A stretch of DNA of 64,000 nucleotides. It comes from Cribrihabitans marinus. GTDB lineage: Bacteria > Pseudomonadota > Alphaproteobacteria > Rhodobacterales > Rhodobacteraceae. This document shows, piece by piece, positions 19,436 through 28,239 of the stretch (its first letter is position 1; the number at the start of each line of letters is the position of its first letter). Location: positions 62,001 through 126,000 of the forward strand of contig NZ_FNYD01000010.1 in assembly GCF_900109035.1 (NCBI RefSeq), given 5' to 3'. The notes beneath the pieces were generated by a model, which had not been told where the DNA came from, did not search any database, and saw only the letters and a program-made list of their open reading frames with translations. The position numbers and the translations under genes were made by a program.

Positions 19436-20458
19436 TTGAATCTGCGGTCGATCTTGGCATCCGGTCTCGCCTTGGCGATGGTCACGGGGCTCGTCCTGTG
19501 GCGCCTGGCCGATCATGATCTCGACAGGCGCAAGAGCGAGAGTTTCGACTTCGCCGCGGCGGGCCAGTTCATCGCCGGGACACTCTGGCTTCCGGATGAC
19601 GCCCCGCATGCGGCCGTGGTGCTTGTTCACGGAGATGGCGCACAGGATCGAACCGCTGCAGGGGGATATGCACCGCTCATCAATTCCTTCCTTGACGGCG
19701 GTATCGCCGTGGCCGCGTGGGACAAGCCCGGGGTCGGGTCATCAAGCGGGAACTGGCTCCACAACTCGATGGCGGATCGCACCGCCATATCCCGCGCCGC
19801 ACTGCTGCGTCTGGGCCGGCGTTTCGACGGGATCGGTTTGGGCGCGGTCGGCTTTTCACAGGCCGGGTGGGCCTTGCCGCGGCTCACGCAGAAGGATGCG
19901 GATTTCATTGTGCTCATCGGCGCAGCCGTGTCCTGGCAAGACCAAGGCGACTATTTCGCGCGCAGGCGTCTCGCCAGGGAAGGCCTGAGCCCTCGGGACA
20001 TCGAGCGCACCATCGAGCTACAGCACCGGTCGGAGGCGCGCGCATTCGGGGCGAATGCACAGGCGGCAGACATTCCCGAAGGCATGTCACCGGATCGCTG
20101 GGGTTTTGTCCGCAGGAACCGCGGCGCCGACGCGCGTGAGGCGCTCTCGCGGCTCGATCTGCCGCTCCTTGCCATTTGGGGCGCGGAGGATCTGAACGTT
20201 GATGCCGATCGCAACGCGTCGATCTATCGAGAGCTTGTCGCGCAGAGCGACACCGGCCGCCGCATCATCGTCTGGCCGGATGCCACGCATGGTCTTCTGA
20301 AGGCGGCGGCCTACAACTGGCAACTGACCGATGACTGGTCGTGGTTCGCGAAGCTGCGCTTCGTTGCGGAGGGACGGTATGCCTTTGCGCCGGGCGCTCT
20401 GGATGTCGTCATGAACTGGATGCGGGATCAACGGCACGACAGTATTGAAAATCCATGA
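19436..20458 (+). CDS. Membrane-anchored or exported alpha/beta hydrolase
   Basis: The 340-residue protein has a hydrophobic N-terminal segment (ILASGLALAMVTGLVLW), which predicts an anchor or signal. An alpha/beta-hydrolase core follows: oxyanion HGDG (65-68), nucleophile Ser141 in VGFSQAGWAL, and a likely His285 in DATHGLL. A TTG start at 19436 is used because no in-frame ATG occurs before residue 15 (19478), which is the alternative start. The substrate cannot be inferred; an esterase or peptidase-like role is possible. It is convergent with the downstream sugar operon. Confidence 0.72.
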   Translation: MNLRSILASGLALAMVTGLVLWRLADHDLDRRKSESFDFAAAGQFIAGTLWLPDDAPHAAVVLVHGDGAQDRTAAGGYAPLINSFLDGGIAVAAWDKPGVGSSSGNWLHNSMADRTAISRAALLRLGRRFDGIGLGAVGFSQAGWALPRLTQKDADFIVLIGAAVSWQDQGDYFARRRLAREGLSPRDIERTIELQHRSEARAFGANAQAADIPEGMSPDRWGFVRRNRGADAREALSRLDLPLLAIWGAEDLNVDADRNASIYRELVAQSDTGRRIIVWPDATHGLLKAAAYNWQLTDDWSWFAKLRFVAEGRYAFAPGALDVVMNWMRDQRHDSIENP

Positions 20459-20511
20459 CGAACCTTCGCGACGTTGCTGTCCGAGCCAGCGCTCCTTGAC
20501 TGTCCATCCAC

Positions 20512-20525
20512 CGGGCGAAGGCCCG
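20512..20525. terminator. Short GC hairpin between convergent transcription units
   Basis: CGGGC (20512-20516) and GCCCG (20521-20525) form a 5-bp stem with a GAAG tetraloop in the 72-bp gap between the hydrolase stop and the stop of the nine-gene minus operon. There is no T-run, so only a weak or Rho-assisted terminator is suggested. Confidence 0.35.
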
Positions 20526-20530
20526 CGCGA

Positions 20531-21646
20531 TCAGCTTTCCAGCCCGCGCGCCGCGCCGACAGCCACGGCCTGGCCGGTGATCCGGGACCGGACCGCGGCG
20601 AAGGCCAGCGCAAGCGAGTGAAGGTTGCCCCGGGCGCCGTTGACCGGCTCGCGATCGTCTTCGATGGCGCAGAGCAGTTCGCCCATCGCGCCCTGGAAGC
20701 CGTCATTGAACCATTGCCCCTCAAGGGCCGGGCGCGCATATCCCCGGGCCGTCGTCAGCGTCACCGTTTGCGTGCCGAGATCGGGACCCTCGGATATCAG
20801 GCTGCCCTCGGTCCCGCCGACATAGGTGGTGTCGCGGGGGCCATGGGCCAGTCCGCCGTCGAACACCAGGCTGGCCTGACCGCCATCGAACCGGACCATC
20901 GCCTGGGCCAGGAGCGGCATGCGATTGGCCTGCCCGCTGGCCTTCGCGGTCGAAGCGAACACGCTTTCGGCACGGTCACCGATCAGCGAGGCGATGAAAT
21001 CGAACCAGTGCACGCCGAAGTCATAGAGCACCAAGTCGGCGATCTCGTCGAATGGTGTTCCGGCGGTCCAGCCATGGTCCCAGTGGATCGCGCAATGGGC
21101 CGAAACCACCTCGCCGATATGCCCGTCGCGCACGGCTTCGCGCATGAAGGCCATGTGCGGCGACCAGCGCCCGTTCTGGTTCACCGCCAGCTTGACACCT
21201 TCGCCCTCGGCAATCCGGACAAGGTTCTCGCCGGTGTCGAGATCGCTGGCGAAGGGCTTCTGGCTGAGCACGTGTTTTCCGGCGCGCAGGGCGGCCTCGA
21301 TGATCGGCGCGCGATGCTCGGGGTGGAGGGTGATGTCGAGAACGTCGATCTCGCTGTCGTCCAGCATCGCCTGCCACTGGTCCTCGATCCGCGCATCGGG
21401 GCAGTATTCGGCGGCCTTGGCTTCGGCCTTGGCCTTGGTGCGGTTCCAAAGGGCCGCCACCTCCCAGCCGGCTGTACGGTAGGCATCGAGATGGCTGGCC
21501 GAGATGCCGCCGGTTCCGATCACACCGATCCTGGGGCGATAGGATTTCGGGTGCGGCGGACGGTAGGCCACGTCGGGCGCCGGGATCTGCGGCAGGTCGG
21601 TGGATGTCAGCGCGTAGGTGTCGGTATCGGCGGCATCATCGGTCAT
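20531..21646 (-). CDS. Gfo/Idh/MocA-family oxidoreductase
   Basis: The 371-residue protein has a 38-residue N-terminal extension, then the Rossmann motif GVIGTGGIS (41-49). The family Lys lies in SQKPFA (QKP at 129-131, in place of the usual EKP), and the C-terminal sugar-binding domain is complete. It is the last gene of a nine-gene sugar operon and overlaps its upstream paralogue by ATGA (21643-21646). It probably oxidises or reduces a hydroxyl of a cyclic sugar, inositol or glycoside with NAD(P). The specific substrate is unknown. Confidence 0.85.
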   Translation of the reverse strand: MTDDAADTDTYALTSTDLPQIPAPDVAYRPPHPKSYRPRIGVIGTGGISASHLDAYRTAGWEVAALWNRTKAKAEAKAAEYCPDARIEDQWQAMLDDSEIDVLDITLHPEHRAPIIEAALRAGKHVLSQKPFASDLDTGENLVRIAEGEGVKLAVNQNGRWSPHMAFMREAVRDGHIGEVVSAHCAIHWDHGWTAGTPFDEIADLVLYDFGVHWFDFIASLIGDRAESVFASTAKASGQANRMPLLAQAMVRFDGGQASLVFDGGLAHGPRDTTYVGGTEGSLISEGPDLGTQTVTLTTARGYARPALEGQWFNDGFQGAMGELLCAIEDDREPVNGARGNLHSLALAFAAVRSRITGQAVAVGAARGLES

Positions 21647-22719
21647 CGCAGAAGCTCCAGGGTGCGCTTTTCCGCGGCAGAGCGCGCCGCGGTATCGACG
21701 ATCCGCTGCGCGGTCAGGCAAAGCCCCGGGTCCAGCGGGCCGCCGACCGGCTCGCCGCGGTCTATGCAGCCCAGGACGTATTCGATCGCGTTCCGCTCGC
21801 CCTCGGGCAGGGGATCGGCGGGGATCTCGTATCGTTCGGGCCGGACCCGTGTCTGGACGGTGACATGCGCTGCATAGTCGGGCGAGGCGATGGTGCCATC
21901 GGTTCCGACGAAGGTGAAACCGCATATGGGTTGCGGCTGGGTCGTCCAGGGGTCGGTGAAGGTACCCCACCGGGTTTCCATCTTCGACAACCCGCGGGCA
22001 TAGCGGCAGACCGCGACGGCGTGCTGGTCGACCTCGATCCCCGGCGTTTCGTCGGTGACGCATGTCACCTCGAGCGGTGCCTCGCCGTCCATGTACCAGG
22101 TTCCCAGCGTGGCGCCATAGCCCAGGTAGTCGAGCAGCGCGCCGCCGCCGCTGGCCTTCTTGTACCACCAGGAGGACGGTTTCTGCGCTTCCACCTCCTC
22201 CGGGCTGACCTCGACCTTGTCGGCGAGGTGATAGAGCGGCCCCCTGTTGCCATCGTAGAAATGGACTTCCCGCAGCGCGCCGATCATGCCGTCGTCGATC
22301 AGCCGCTTGGCCGTCACATGGCTTTCCACCCAGCGCAGCGGCCAGTTGATGGCCAACTGCTTGCCGGTGCCCTCCATCGCGGCGATCATCCGGCGGGCGT
22401 CGGCGACAGAGGCGGCAAAGGGCTTCTCGACGAAGACATGCAGGCCATGTGGCGCCAGGCGCTCGGTATAGGTGGCGTGATCGGCGGTTGCCGCGCAGAG
22501 AAGCGCCATGTCGTAGGGGCCGGCGGCCATGCAGGCGTCGAAGTCGGTGAAGACCCGTTCGCGCGGGATGCCGAACGTCTCGGCCGCGCCCGCCATCCTG
22601 GTGGGGTCGGGGTCGAACAGGGCTGCGATCTCGGCGTCGGGATGCGCGTCTACCATGCGAAGCAGATCGCCCATATGCATGTGGTCGAAGCTGATCCCGA
22701 CGATGCGGTGCCTGGTCAT
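21643..22719 (-). CDS. Gfo/Idh/MocA-family oxidoreductase
   Basis: The 358-residue product has the family Rossmann opening (HRIVGISFDHMHMGDLLRMV, less canonical than its neighbours) and the conserved VEKPFA. A second domain carries WPLRWVESHVTAKRL. It follows the second permease by 12 bp and overlaps the next paralogue by ATGA. Two adjacent but divergent paralogues in one operon suggest successive oxidation and reduction steps or a hetero-oligomer. Confidence 0.85.
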   Translation of the reverse strand: MTRHRIVGISFDHMHMGDLLRMVDAHPDAEIAALFDPDPTRMAGAAETFGIPRERVFTDFDACMAAGPYDMALLCAATADHATYTERLAPHGLHVFVEKPFAASVADARRMIAAMEGTGKQLAINWPLRWVESHVTAKRLIDDGMIGALREVHFYDGNRGPLYHLADKVEVSPEEVEAQKPSSWWYKKASGGGALLDYLGYGATLGTWYMDGEAPLEVTCVTDETPGIEVDQHAVAVCRYARGLSKMETRWGTFTDPWTTQPQPICGFTFVGTDGTIASPDYAAHVTVQTRVRPERYEIPADPLPEGERNAIEYVLGCIDRGEPVGGPLDPGLCLTAQRIVDTAARSAAEKRTLELLR

Positions 22720-22731
22720 GGGACATTCTCC

Positions 22732-23739
22732 TTATCGAGTACCGGTGATCCTTACGTAAAGTGCCGTGACCGCGAGGATGATCAGGCCGAACAGGGCGGT
22801 TCGCGCGCCTTCGGGCATCTGCATCAGCGTCAGCATCGTATCGAGGACCCGCAGGATAAGCGCACCGATGATTGCCCCGGCATAGCTTCCCCGACCGCCG
22901 AAGATCGACGTCCCCCCGATGACCGCCGCCGCGACCGAGGGCAGGAGCAGCGGGTTGGCGAGGCTGAGCGATGTCTGCCGGATCATCCCCAGATAGAGAA
23001 GCCCCGCCAGCGCTGCGATCACGCCCGAAAGCACGTAAAGCGCGAGATAGACATGCCACGCGCGCACGCCCGACAGGCTTGCCGCCCGCTCGTTCGAGCC
23101 GAGCGCGAACAGGATCCGGCCGAAACCGGTATAGCGCATGAGCCACAGGATGAAGATGGCAAAGGGTATGAACAGGAACAGCCCGTTGGGCATGCCGAAG
23201 GTCCGCCCGATGCCAAGCCACTCCAGACCCCCGGGGATCTCGGTGCCCGCGTTGATCACCATGCGCTGATAGACCTGCAGGCAGCCGGTTGCGACAAGTC
23301 CGGTGCCCAGCGTCATGATAAGCGGGTGGACGCGCACGATCCCGACGCCGAACCCGTTGACCAGACCCACGACAACCCCAGTGGACAGGGCAATCAGCAC
23401 CGCGGGCGTCGCGCCCCAGATCGAACTCAGCGTCGCGCAGACGAACGCGGCCACCGTGGCCACGACACCGACGGACAGGTCTATCCCCGCCGTGAGCATG
23501 GTCAGCACCTGGCAGGCGGCCAGCATGGCCAGCGGAATGGCGAACTTGACGAGATTGCCGACCCAGAAGGTCGAGATCAGGCCGTCGCGCCCGGCGCGGA
23601 TGGGGATCACGATCCCGGGCCGCATCACCTCGAGGGCGGCGATCAGGAGAAACAGAAAGATCAGAAGCGGGATCATCGGGTTGTCCCGCAGGAACAGCCC
23701 GAGGCGCACATGCGGCGGGTCGGTGCTTTGGGTGCTCAT
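22732..23739 (-). CDS. RbsC-type sugar ABC transporter permease
   Basis: The 335-residue inner-membrane permease has eight to ten helices and the RbsC-family block TAGIDLSVGVVATVAAFV plus GGTSIFGGRGSYAGAIIGALIL. The start MSTQSTDPPH at 23739 overlaps the stop of the upstream permease by ATGA. Two non-identical permeases in the operon indicate a heterodimeric channel. Confidence 0.9.
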   Translation of the reverse strand: MSTQSTDPPHVRLGLFLRDNPMIPLLIFLFLLIAALEVMRPGIVIPIRAGRDGLISTFWVGNLVKFAIPLAMLAACQVLTMLTAGIDLSVGVVATVAAFVCATLSSIWGATPAVLIALSTGVVVGLVNGFGVGIVRVHPLIMTLGTGLVATGCLQVYQRMVINAGTEIPGGLEWLGIGRTFGMPNGLFLFIPFAIFILWLMRYTGFGRILFALGSNERAASLSGVRAWHVYLALYVLSGVIAALAGLLYLGMIRQTSLSLANPLLLPSVAAAVIGGTSIFGGRGSYAGAIIGALILRVLDTMLTLMQMPEGARTALFGLIILAVTALYVRITGTR

Positions 23740-24677
23740 CTTCTTGCCCCTCGCGTTGTTGCCCACGTGCCCAGCATGACCACGGCCACCATGATCGTGC
23801 CCTCGACGATGGTGGTGACGTTCGGGTCGATCGCCATCAGCGTCAGGATGGTTCGGATGATGCGCAGGATGAAGACCGCGATGAGCGGTCCGAGAAGACC
23901 GCCCTTGCCGCCGCCGAGCACGACGCCGCCAAGGACCACCGCCGCGACCGAGGCCAGCAGGTAGGGCCCGGGAACCGGTTCGCCGATGCCAGTGAGCGCA
24001 GCGAGGCTGAGCCCGCCCATGGCGCAGAACAGCCCGCAGAGGCCGTAGGCCGCGATCTTGGTGCGCCCCACCGCGACACCCGACCGGAAGGCCGCACGCT
24101 CGTCAGAGCCGGTGGCGTAGATCGACAACCCCAGCTTGGACCGGCGGATCGGCAACCACACCACGCCGATGGCACCCCCGATGATCAGAAGCGCCTTGGG
24201 AATTCCCTCGACGGGGAAGAACCCGCGAATGCTGGCCTCCAGCCAATCCGCCGTCGCCCCGCCGGGGGTTTCGAGGATCAAAAGCGCCGTTCCTTCCCAG
24301 ACAAAGAGCATGGCAAGGGTCACGACGATATCGGGCACCCGCGTCAGAACGATGAGGGCGCCATTGATGAGCCCCATAACGAGACCGGCCGCCAGAACGA
24401 TGACAAGCGCCGGCACGCCGGCCATCCGCTCCATCAGAACCGCCGCCAGCACGCCCGTCACCGCCATCATCGAGGCCACCGAAAGGTCGATGCCGCCGAC
24501 GATGACCACCACCGCCATGCCGGCGGTCGCAAATGCAAAGGGCAGGGCGGCCCGGGCCAGGCTCTCGAATCCATTCACCCCGAATGTCGGCTGGATCAGC
24601 CGCGTCACGACCGTCAGGGCCAGAAGCAGAAGGGCCAGCCCGAGGGTCCAGCCGTGCTTTCGGACAAACGCGCTCAC
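23736..24677 (-). CDS. RbsC-type sugar ABC transporter permease
   Basis: The 313-residue permease carries the RbsC motif VGGIDLSVASMMAVTGVLAA and the C-terminal GGVVLGGGKGGLLGPLIAVFIL. It is joined to the upstream ATPase (ATGA at 24674-24677) and to the next permease by four-base overlaps. Confidence 0.9.
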   Translation of the reverse strand: MSAFVRKHGWTLGLALLLLALTVVTRLIQPTFGVNGFESLARAALPFAFATAGMAVVVIVGGIDLSVASMMAVTGVLAAVLMERMAGVPALVIVLAAGLVMGLINGALIVLTRVPDIVVTLAMLFVWEGTALLILETPGGATADWLEASIRGFFPVEGIPKALLIIGGAIGVVWLPIRRSKLGLSIYATGSDERAAFRSGVAVGRTKIAAYGLCGLFCAMGGLSLAALTGIGEPVPGPYLLASVAAVVLGGVVLGGGKGGLLGPLIAVFILRIIRTILTLMAIDPNVTTIVEGTIMVAVVMLGTWATTRGARR

Positions 24678-26158
24678 GCGGCGCTGTCCTCGCCGGTCAG
24701 CCCGTGGGCCGCGCGCATCAGCGTGGCCTCGTCGGCTGCAGCGGCGTCGATGATGTCGACGATCCGGCCATTGAAGATGACCACCGCCCGGTCGCAGGCC
24801 AGCGGCACCTCTTCCAGTTCCGAGGTGTAGAACAGCACCGCCGCCCCGTTCTCCGCCAACTCGCGGACAAGCGGGTAGATCTGGCGCTTGGTGCGCACGT
24901 CGATGCCACGTGTGGGATCGAACAAGAGCAGCGTTTCCACGCCCTTGGCGATCCAGCGCCCGATGGTGACCTTCTGCTGGTTTCCGCCCGAGAGCCGCTG
25001 CACTTCTCCCTGTGCCCTAGTGTCGATCTGAAGCTTGTCGATGGCGTATCCCACACGCTCGCGTTCGTGGCGCAGCTTCAGCGGGCCCCATGACGCGATC
25101 CGAGCGGAAAACGGCAGGGCGATGTTCTCGCGGACCGACCGCTGGGACAGAAGCGCCTCGGCGCGGTTGCCCGGCACGAAGGTGAGCCCCGCAGCAATCG
25201 CATCGGCCGGATGCGCGAATGTCATGGGCGTTCCATCGACCTCGATCGTGCCGTCGCTGGGGGGCTCGAACCCCGACAGAGCCTCGAACAGCTCGTCCTG
25301 GCCCTGACCTTCGAGCGCGACGACGCCCAGAACCTCGCCCGGGTAAAGGTCGAACGAGACATCGGTGAGTTTCGGCGCGGCGGCCAGCGCCCTGACCCGC
25401 AGGCGGGGTGTGCCGGTCCGATGGGCCGCTCCTCCGGCGGTATCTCTCAGTCCCAGCGCCAGTTTCTGCCCCAGCATCAGCTCCACGGCGCGCTCCTCGA
25501 CGCCGGGCTCGATCTTCAGGTCGCCCACGGACCGCCCGTCGCGCAGGACCGTCGCGCGGTCGCAAAGCTCGGAAATCTCGGTGAAACGGTGCGAGACATA
25601 GATCACGCCGAGCCCGTCATTGGCCTTGGCGCGCACGACCTTCAGGACATGTTCGACCAGATCGGTGGGCAGCGCGGCGGTCATCTCGTCGAGCAGCAGC
25701 ACATCCGGTTCCGCCGCCAGCGCCCGCGCAAGATCGAGGATGCGCAGCGTGGCGAGGGGAAGATCGCCGATCATGTCCGACAGCGACAGGCCGGCGATGC
25801 CCAGCTCCGACACCCAGGCCCGGAAGGGGTCAACCGGCGTGTCGGCAAGCCGCAGGTTGTCGGCCACGTCGAGATCGGGGATCAGCGACGGCTCCTGGTA
25901 GACCGGCACCAGCCCCGACCGCCGGGCCTGAGCGGGGGATCCCACCCGCGCCTCGGCGCCCCGGATCCGCACCTGGCCCGCGTCGGGTTTCAGCGCGCCG
26001 GTCAGGATCTTCACGAAGGTCGACTTGCCCGCGCCGTTGGCCCCCATCAGGGCCACGATCTCACCGCGATCCACGGTCAGCCGCGCATCGGTCAGCGCGC
26101 GCACCGCGCCGAAGCTCTTGGCGATGCCGGAGGCATCGAGAAGGGGCAATTCCGTCAT
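24674..26158 (-). CDS. RbsA-type sugar ABC transporter ATPase (two NBDs)
   Basis: The 494-residue product contains two nucleotide-binding domains, as in RbsA/XylG. Domain 1 has Walker A GANGAGKS and an atypical LPLATLRILDLARAL signature with Walker B LLLDEMTAAL. Domain 2 has degenerate Walker A, the signature RLSGGNQQKVTIGRWI and LLFDPTRGID. The first signature departs from the usual LSVAxxQ wording. It drives uptake with the two downstream permeases. Confidence 0.9.
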   Translation of the reverse strand: MTELPLLDASGIAKSFGAVRALTDARLTVDRGEIVALMGANGAGKSTFVKILTGALKPDAGQVRIRGAEARVGSPAQARRSGLVPVYQEPSLIPDLDVADNLRLADTPVDPFRAWVSELGIAGLSLSDMIGDLPLATLRILDLARALAAEPDVLLLDEMTAALPTDLVEHVLKVVRAKANDGLGVIYVSHRFTEISELCDRATVLRDGRSVGDLKIEPGVEERAVELMLGQKLALGLRDTAGGAAHRTGTPRLRVRALAAAPKLTDVSFDLYPGEVLGVVALEGQGQDELFEALSGFEPPSDGTIEVDGTPMTFAHPADAIAAGLTFVPGNRAEALLSQRSVRENIALPFSARIASWGPLKLRHERERVGYAIDKLQIDTRAQGEVQRLSGGNQQKVTIGRWIAKGVETLLLFDPTRGIDVRTKRQIYPLVRELAENGAAVLFYTSELEEVPLACDRAVVIFNGRIVDIIDAAAADEATLMRAAHGLTGEDSAA

Positions 26159-26187
26159 GATTTTATGAGCACTCGGTCGTTTGGCGA

Positions 26188-26210
26188 ACCGGCCCCGATG
26201 CGGGGCCGGT
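26188..26210 (-). terminator. GC-rich intercistronic hairpin after the binding-protein gene
   Basis: ACCGGCCCCG and CGGGGCCGGT form a perfect 10-bp stem with an ATG loop. It lies 11 nt past the stop of the binding-protein gene (26222) and 29 nt before the ATPase start. No T-run follows, so it probably stabilises the binding-protein message or partly attenuates read-through. Confidence 0.62.
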
Positions 26211-26221
26211 CCAGTTCCGGT

Positions 26222-27259
26222 TCAGCCTTCGCCCGGACCTTCGCAGGCGATGATCTGTTCCATCGTATAGTCGGTCCAGCCGGGAACGGTGACCGAAACC
26301 GGCCATTCCGGATCGAGGTTCGGGTTCTGGGCCGCGGCAATCGTCGCCTGGCCTTCCTCGGTCGTGTTCTCCCAGAGAACAGGGTCGACCAGCACGGTCT
26401 GGCTGTCCGGTGCCTCGCCGTTGAGGATATCGACGGCCAGGGCGATACCGGCACCCCCGACGGATCCCGGATTCGTCACTGCCGCGCCTTCCAGCCCTTC
26501 GACCTCGCTCAGGTACTGGACGAAGCCCGCGTTGTCTGCCCCGACGATAGGAACGAGCGGGGCGCCGGATTCGACGAAGGCATCGACGATGACGTTGTCG
26601 ATCCCGCTGGTCCAGACCCCGTCGAACGGGATGCCGGTGGCGAGAAAGTCGAACATCTGCTGCTTGCCCTGGTCCTGCTGCCAGCCGGTGAAGACCTCGT
26701 GCACCACGTTGATGCCGGGGTATTCCTCGAGCGCGCGCTTGAACCCGTTGTCGCGGTCGGTATCGGCCGAGACGCCCGCGATGCCGCGCATATAGACCAC
26801 GTCGCCGGACCCGCCCAGCTGTTCGAACAGCCACTTGGCGCCCAGATAGGCGTATTCCTCCTGGTTGTTGGACAGGACATAGGCGCCCTCTGCTGTCACC
26901 CCGGCATCGACCGCGACCACGACGATATCCTGCGCCATCGCCGACTCGAGCGCCGAATTCAGCGCATCGGGATTGGACGGGTTGAGCACGATTGCGTCGA
27001 CACCCGCCTCGATGAGGTTGTTGATGTCCTCAAGCTGTCCGGCGGAGTCGGTGTTGCGGTGCGCAACGATCAGGTTGGACACGTCCCCTTCGACCAGGGC
27101 CTGTGCCCGCATCGCGCAGATCATCTGCTCGCGCCAGCCATTGCCCTGGACCGTGTTCGAGACGCCGATCGTATAGGCCTTGTGGCTGCCGGCAAAACCG
27201 GCCGGCGCAAGGGTTGCCGCGATTGCAAGGGCCGCAGCGCCCGTCAGCAGTTTCTTCAT
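26222..27259 (-). CDS. RbsB-type sugar ABC transporter substrate-binding protein
   Basis: The 345-residue protein has a signal peptide (MKKLLTGAAALAIAATLAPAGFAG) and a Peripla_BP_4 fold (IGVSNTVQGNGWREQMICAMRAQA). It captures a sugar-like ligand in the periplasm for the RbsA/RbsC components downstream. It is placed inside the operon between the isomerase and the ATPase, with 55 bp upstream and a hairpin downstream. Confidence 0.9.
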   Translation of the reverse strand: MKKLLTGAAALAIAATLAPAGFAGSHKAYTIGVSNTVQGNGWREQMICAMRAQALVEGDVSNLIVAHRNTDSAGQLEDINNLIEAGVDAIVLNPSNPDALNSALESAMAQDIVVVAVDAGVTAEGAYVLSNNQEEYAYLGAKWLFEQLGGSGDVVYMRGIAGVSADTDRDNGFKRALEEYPGINVVHEVFTGWQQDQGKQQMFDFLATGIPFDGVWTSGIDNVIVDAFVESGAPLVPIVGADNAGFVQYLSEVEGLEGAAVTNPGSVGGAGIALAVDILNGEAPDSQTVLVDPVLWENTTEEGQATIAAAQNPNLDPEWPVSVTVPGWTDYTMEQIIACEGPGEG

Positions 27260-27314
27260 GTTTCATTCCTCCCGTTACATTGATGTTGGATATCAAGTGG
27301 TTTGTCTGCCTGCA

Positions 27315-28229
27315 TTATTTGATGAACGGCTGCAGGACGTCGCGGGCCAGTAGAAAGCCGCGCTTGACCTTGTCGTCGCTCCCCTCGAACAGCCGGTCCT
27401 CGTGTTCGATGATGATCGGGCCGTCATATCCCGCCAGGTAGAGCCCGGAGAAGAAGTCCGACCAGTCCACGTCGCCCAGGCCACACAGCCTCGGGATCTG
27501 CCAGCCCATCCCGACCGACATCACGCCGTTTTCGTAAAGACCGTCGCGGTCGACCATGACGTCCTTGGCATGGACATGCGCCATCCGCGGCCCGAATTCC
27601 TTGATGAACCGGGGCATGTCGATGAACTGCCAGATCAGGTGTGACGGGTCGAAATTCATGCCCACCTTGTCTCCCCAGGTCTCAAGGATCCGCCGCCAGA
27701 TCCTTGGGCTGTAGGCGATGTTATGCCCAGCCGGCCATTCGTCATAACTGAAAATCATCGGGCAGTTCTCGAAGCAGAGCGTGACGTCGTTGTCGGCGGC
27801 ATGGGCAACGATGGGGTCAAAGACCTGCTCCGCGCGCGCCCAGTTGTCGTCCACGTTCAGGGAGCGGTCGCCGCCGATGAAGGTGTTGACAACCTTGATG
27901 CCCATCACGCCCGCCGCCGAGATGACCTTCTTGAGATGGCCGATGACCTCGTCGCGGTGGTCCGCATCGGCGTGAAGCGGGTTCGGGTAATACCCCAGGC
28001 CCGAGATTTCGATGCCGCGTTCGCCGAGCGCGGCAATAATCTCGTCCCCCTGCGCGGCGCTCAGCCCGTCCACGTCGATATGGCTGGTCCCTGCATAGCG
28101 GCGTCTTTCGCCGCCGGCGGCCGGCCAGCAGGCGATCTCCATCGCGGAAAACCCGTTCGCGCCGGCCCAGGTTGCGACATCGAGCAGATCGCTGTCTTCG
28201 AATGGTGCCGTGAGTAGCCCAAGTTTCAT
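27315..28229 (-). CDS. TIM-barrel sugar phosphate isomerase/epimerase-like protein
   Basis: The 304-residue protein belongs to the xylose-isomerase-like TIM-barrel superfamily (AP endonuclease 2 type). Barrel-end metal ligands are suggested by ENCPMI (Glu), FDPSHL (Asp, His) and HVHAKDV (His). MKLGLLTAPF at 28229 is the start, 10 bp after the Gfo/Idh/MocA gene and preceded by a GGAGG-like site. In related operons such enzymes epimerise, dehydrate or cleave 3-keto sugars made by a Gfo/Idh/MocA dehydrogenase; that role is inferred here. Confidence 0.84.
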   Translation of the reverse strand: MKLGLLTAPFEDSDLLDVATWAGANGFSAMEIACWPAAGGERRRYAGTSHIDVDGLSAAQGDEIIAALGERGIEISGLGYYPNPLHADADHRDEVIGHLKKVISAAGVMGIKVVNTFIGGDRSLNVDDNWARAEQVFDPIVAHAADNDVTLCFENCPMIFSYDEWPAGHNIAYSPRIWRRILETWGDKVGMNFDPSHLIWQFIDMPRFIKEFGPRMAHVHAKDVMVDRDGLYENGVMSVGMGWQIPRLCGLGDVDWSDFFSGLYLAGYDGPIIIEHEDRLFEGSDDKVKRGFLLARDVLQPFIK

Positions 28230-28239
28230 CGCATCCTCC

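Noticed and set aside
20531-23221. Very long open frame (896 codons) on the minus strand covering two oxidoreductases and part of a permease
   Set aside because: Only its final 371 codons match a Gfo/Idh/MocA protein. The rest is Arg/Pro-rich and lies out of frame over genuine coding sequence, a common GC-rich shadow.
21604-23964. 786-codon plus-strand frame opposite the sugar operon
   Set aside because: Its composition (Arg/Gly/His/Asp repeats) and full overlap with minus-strand genes mark it as antisense shadow.
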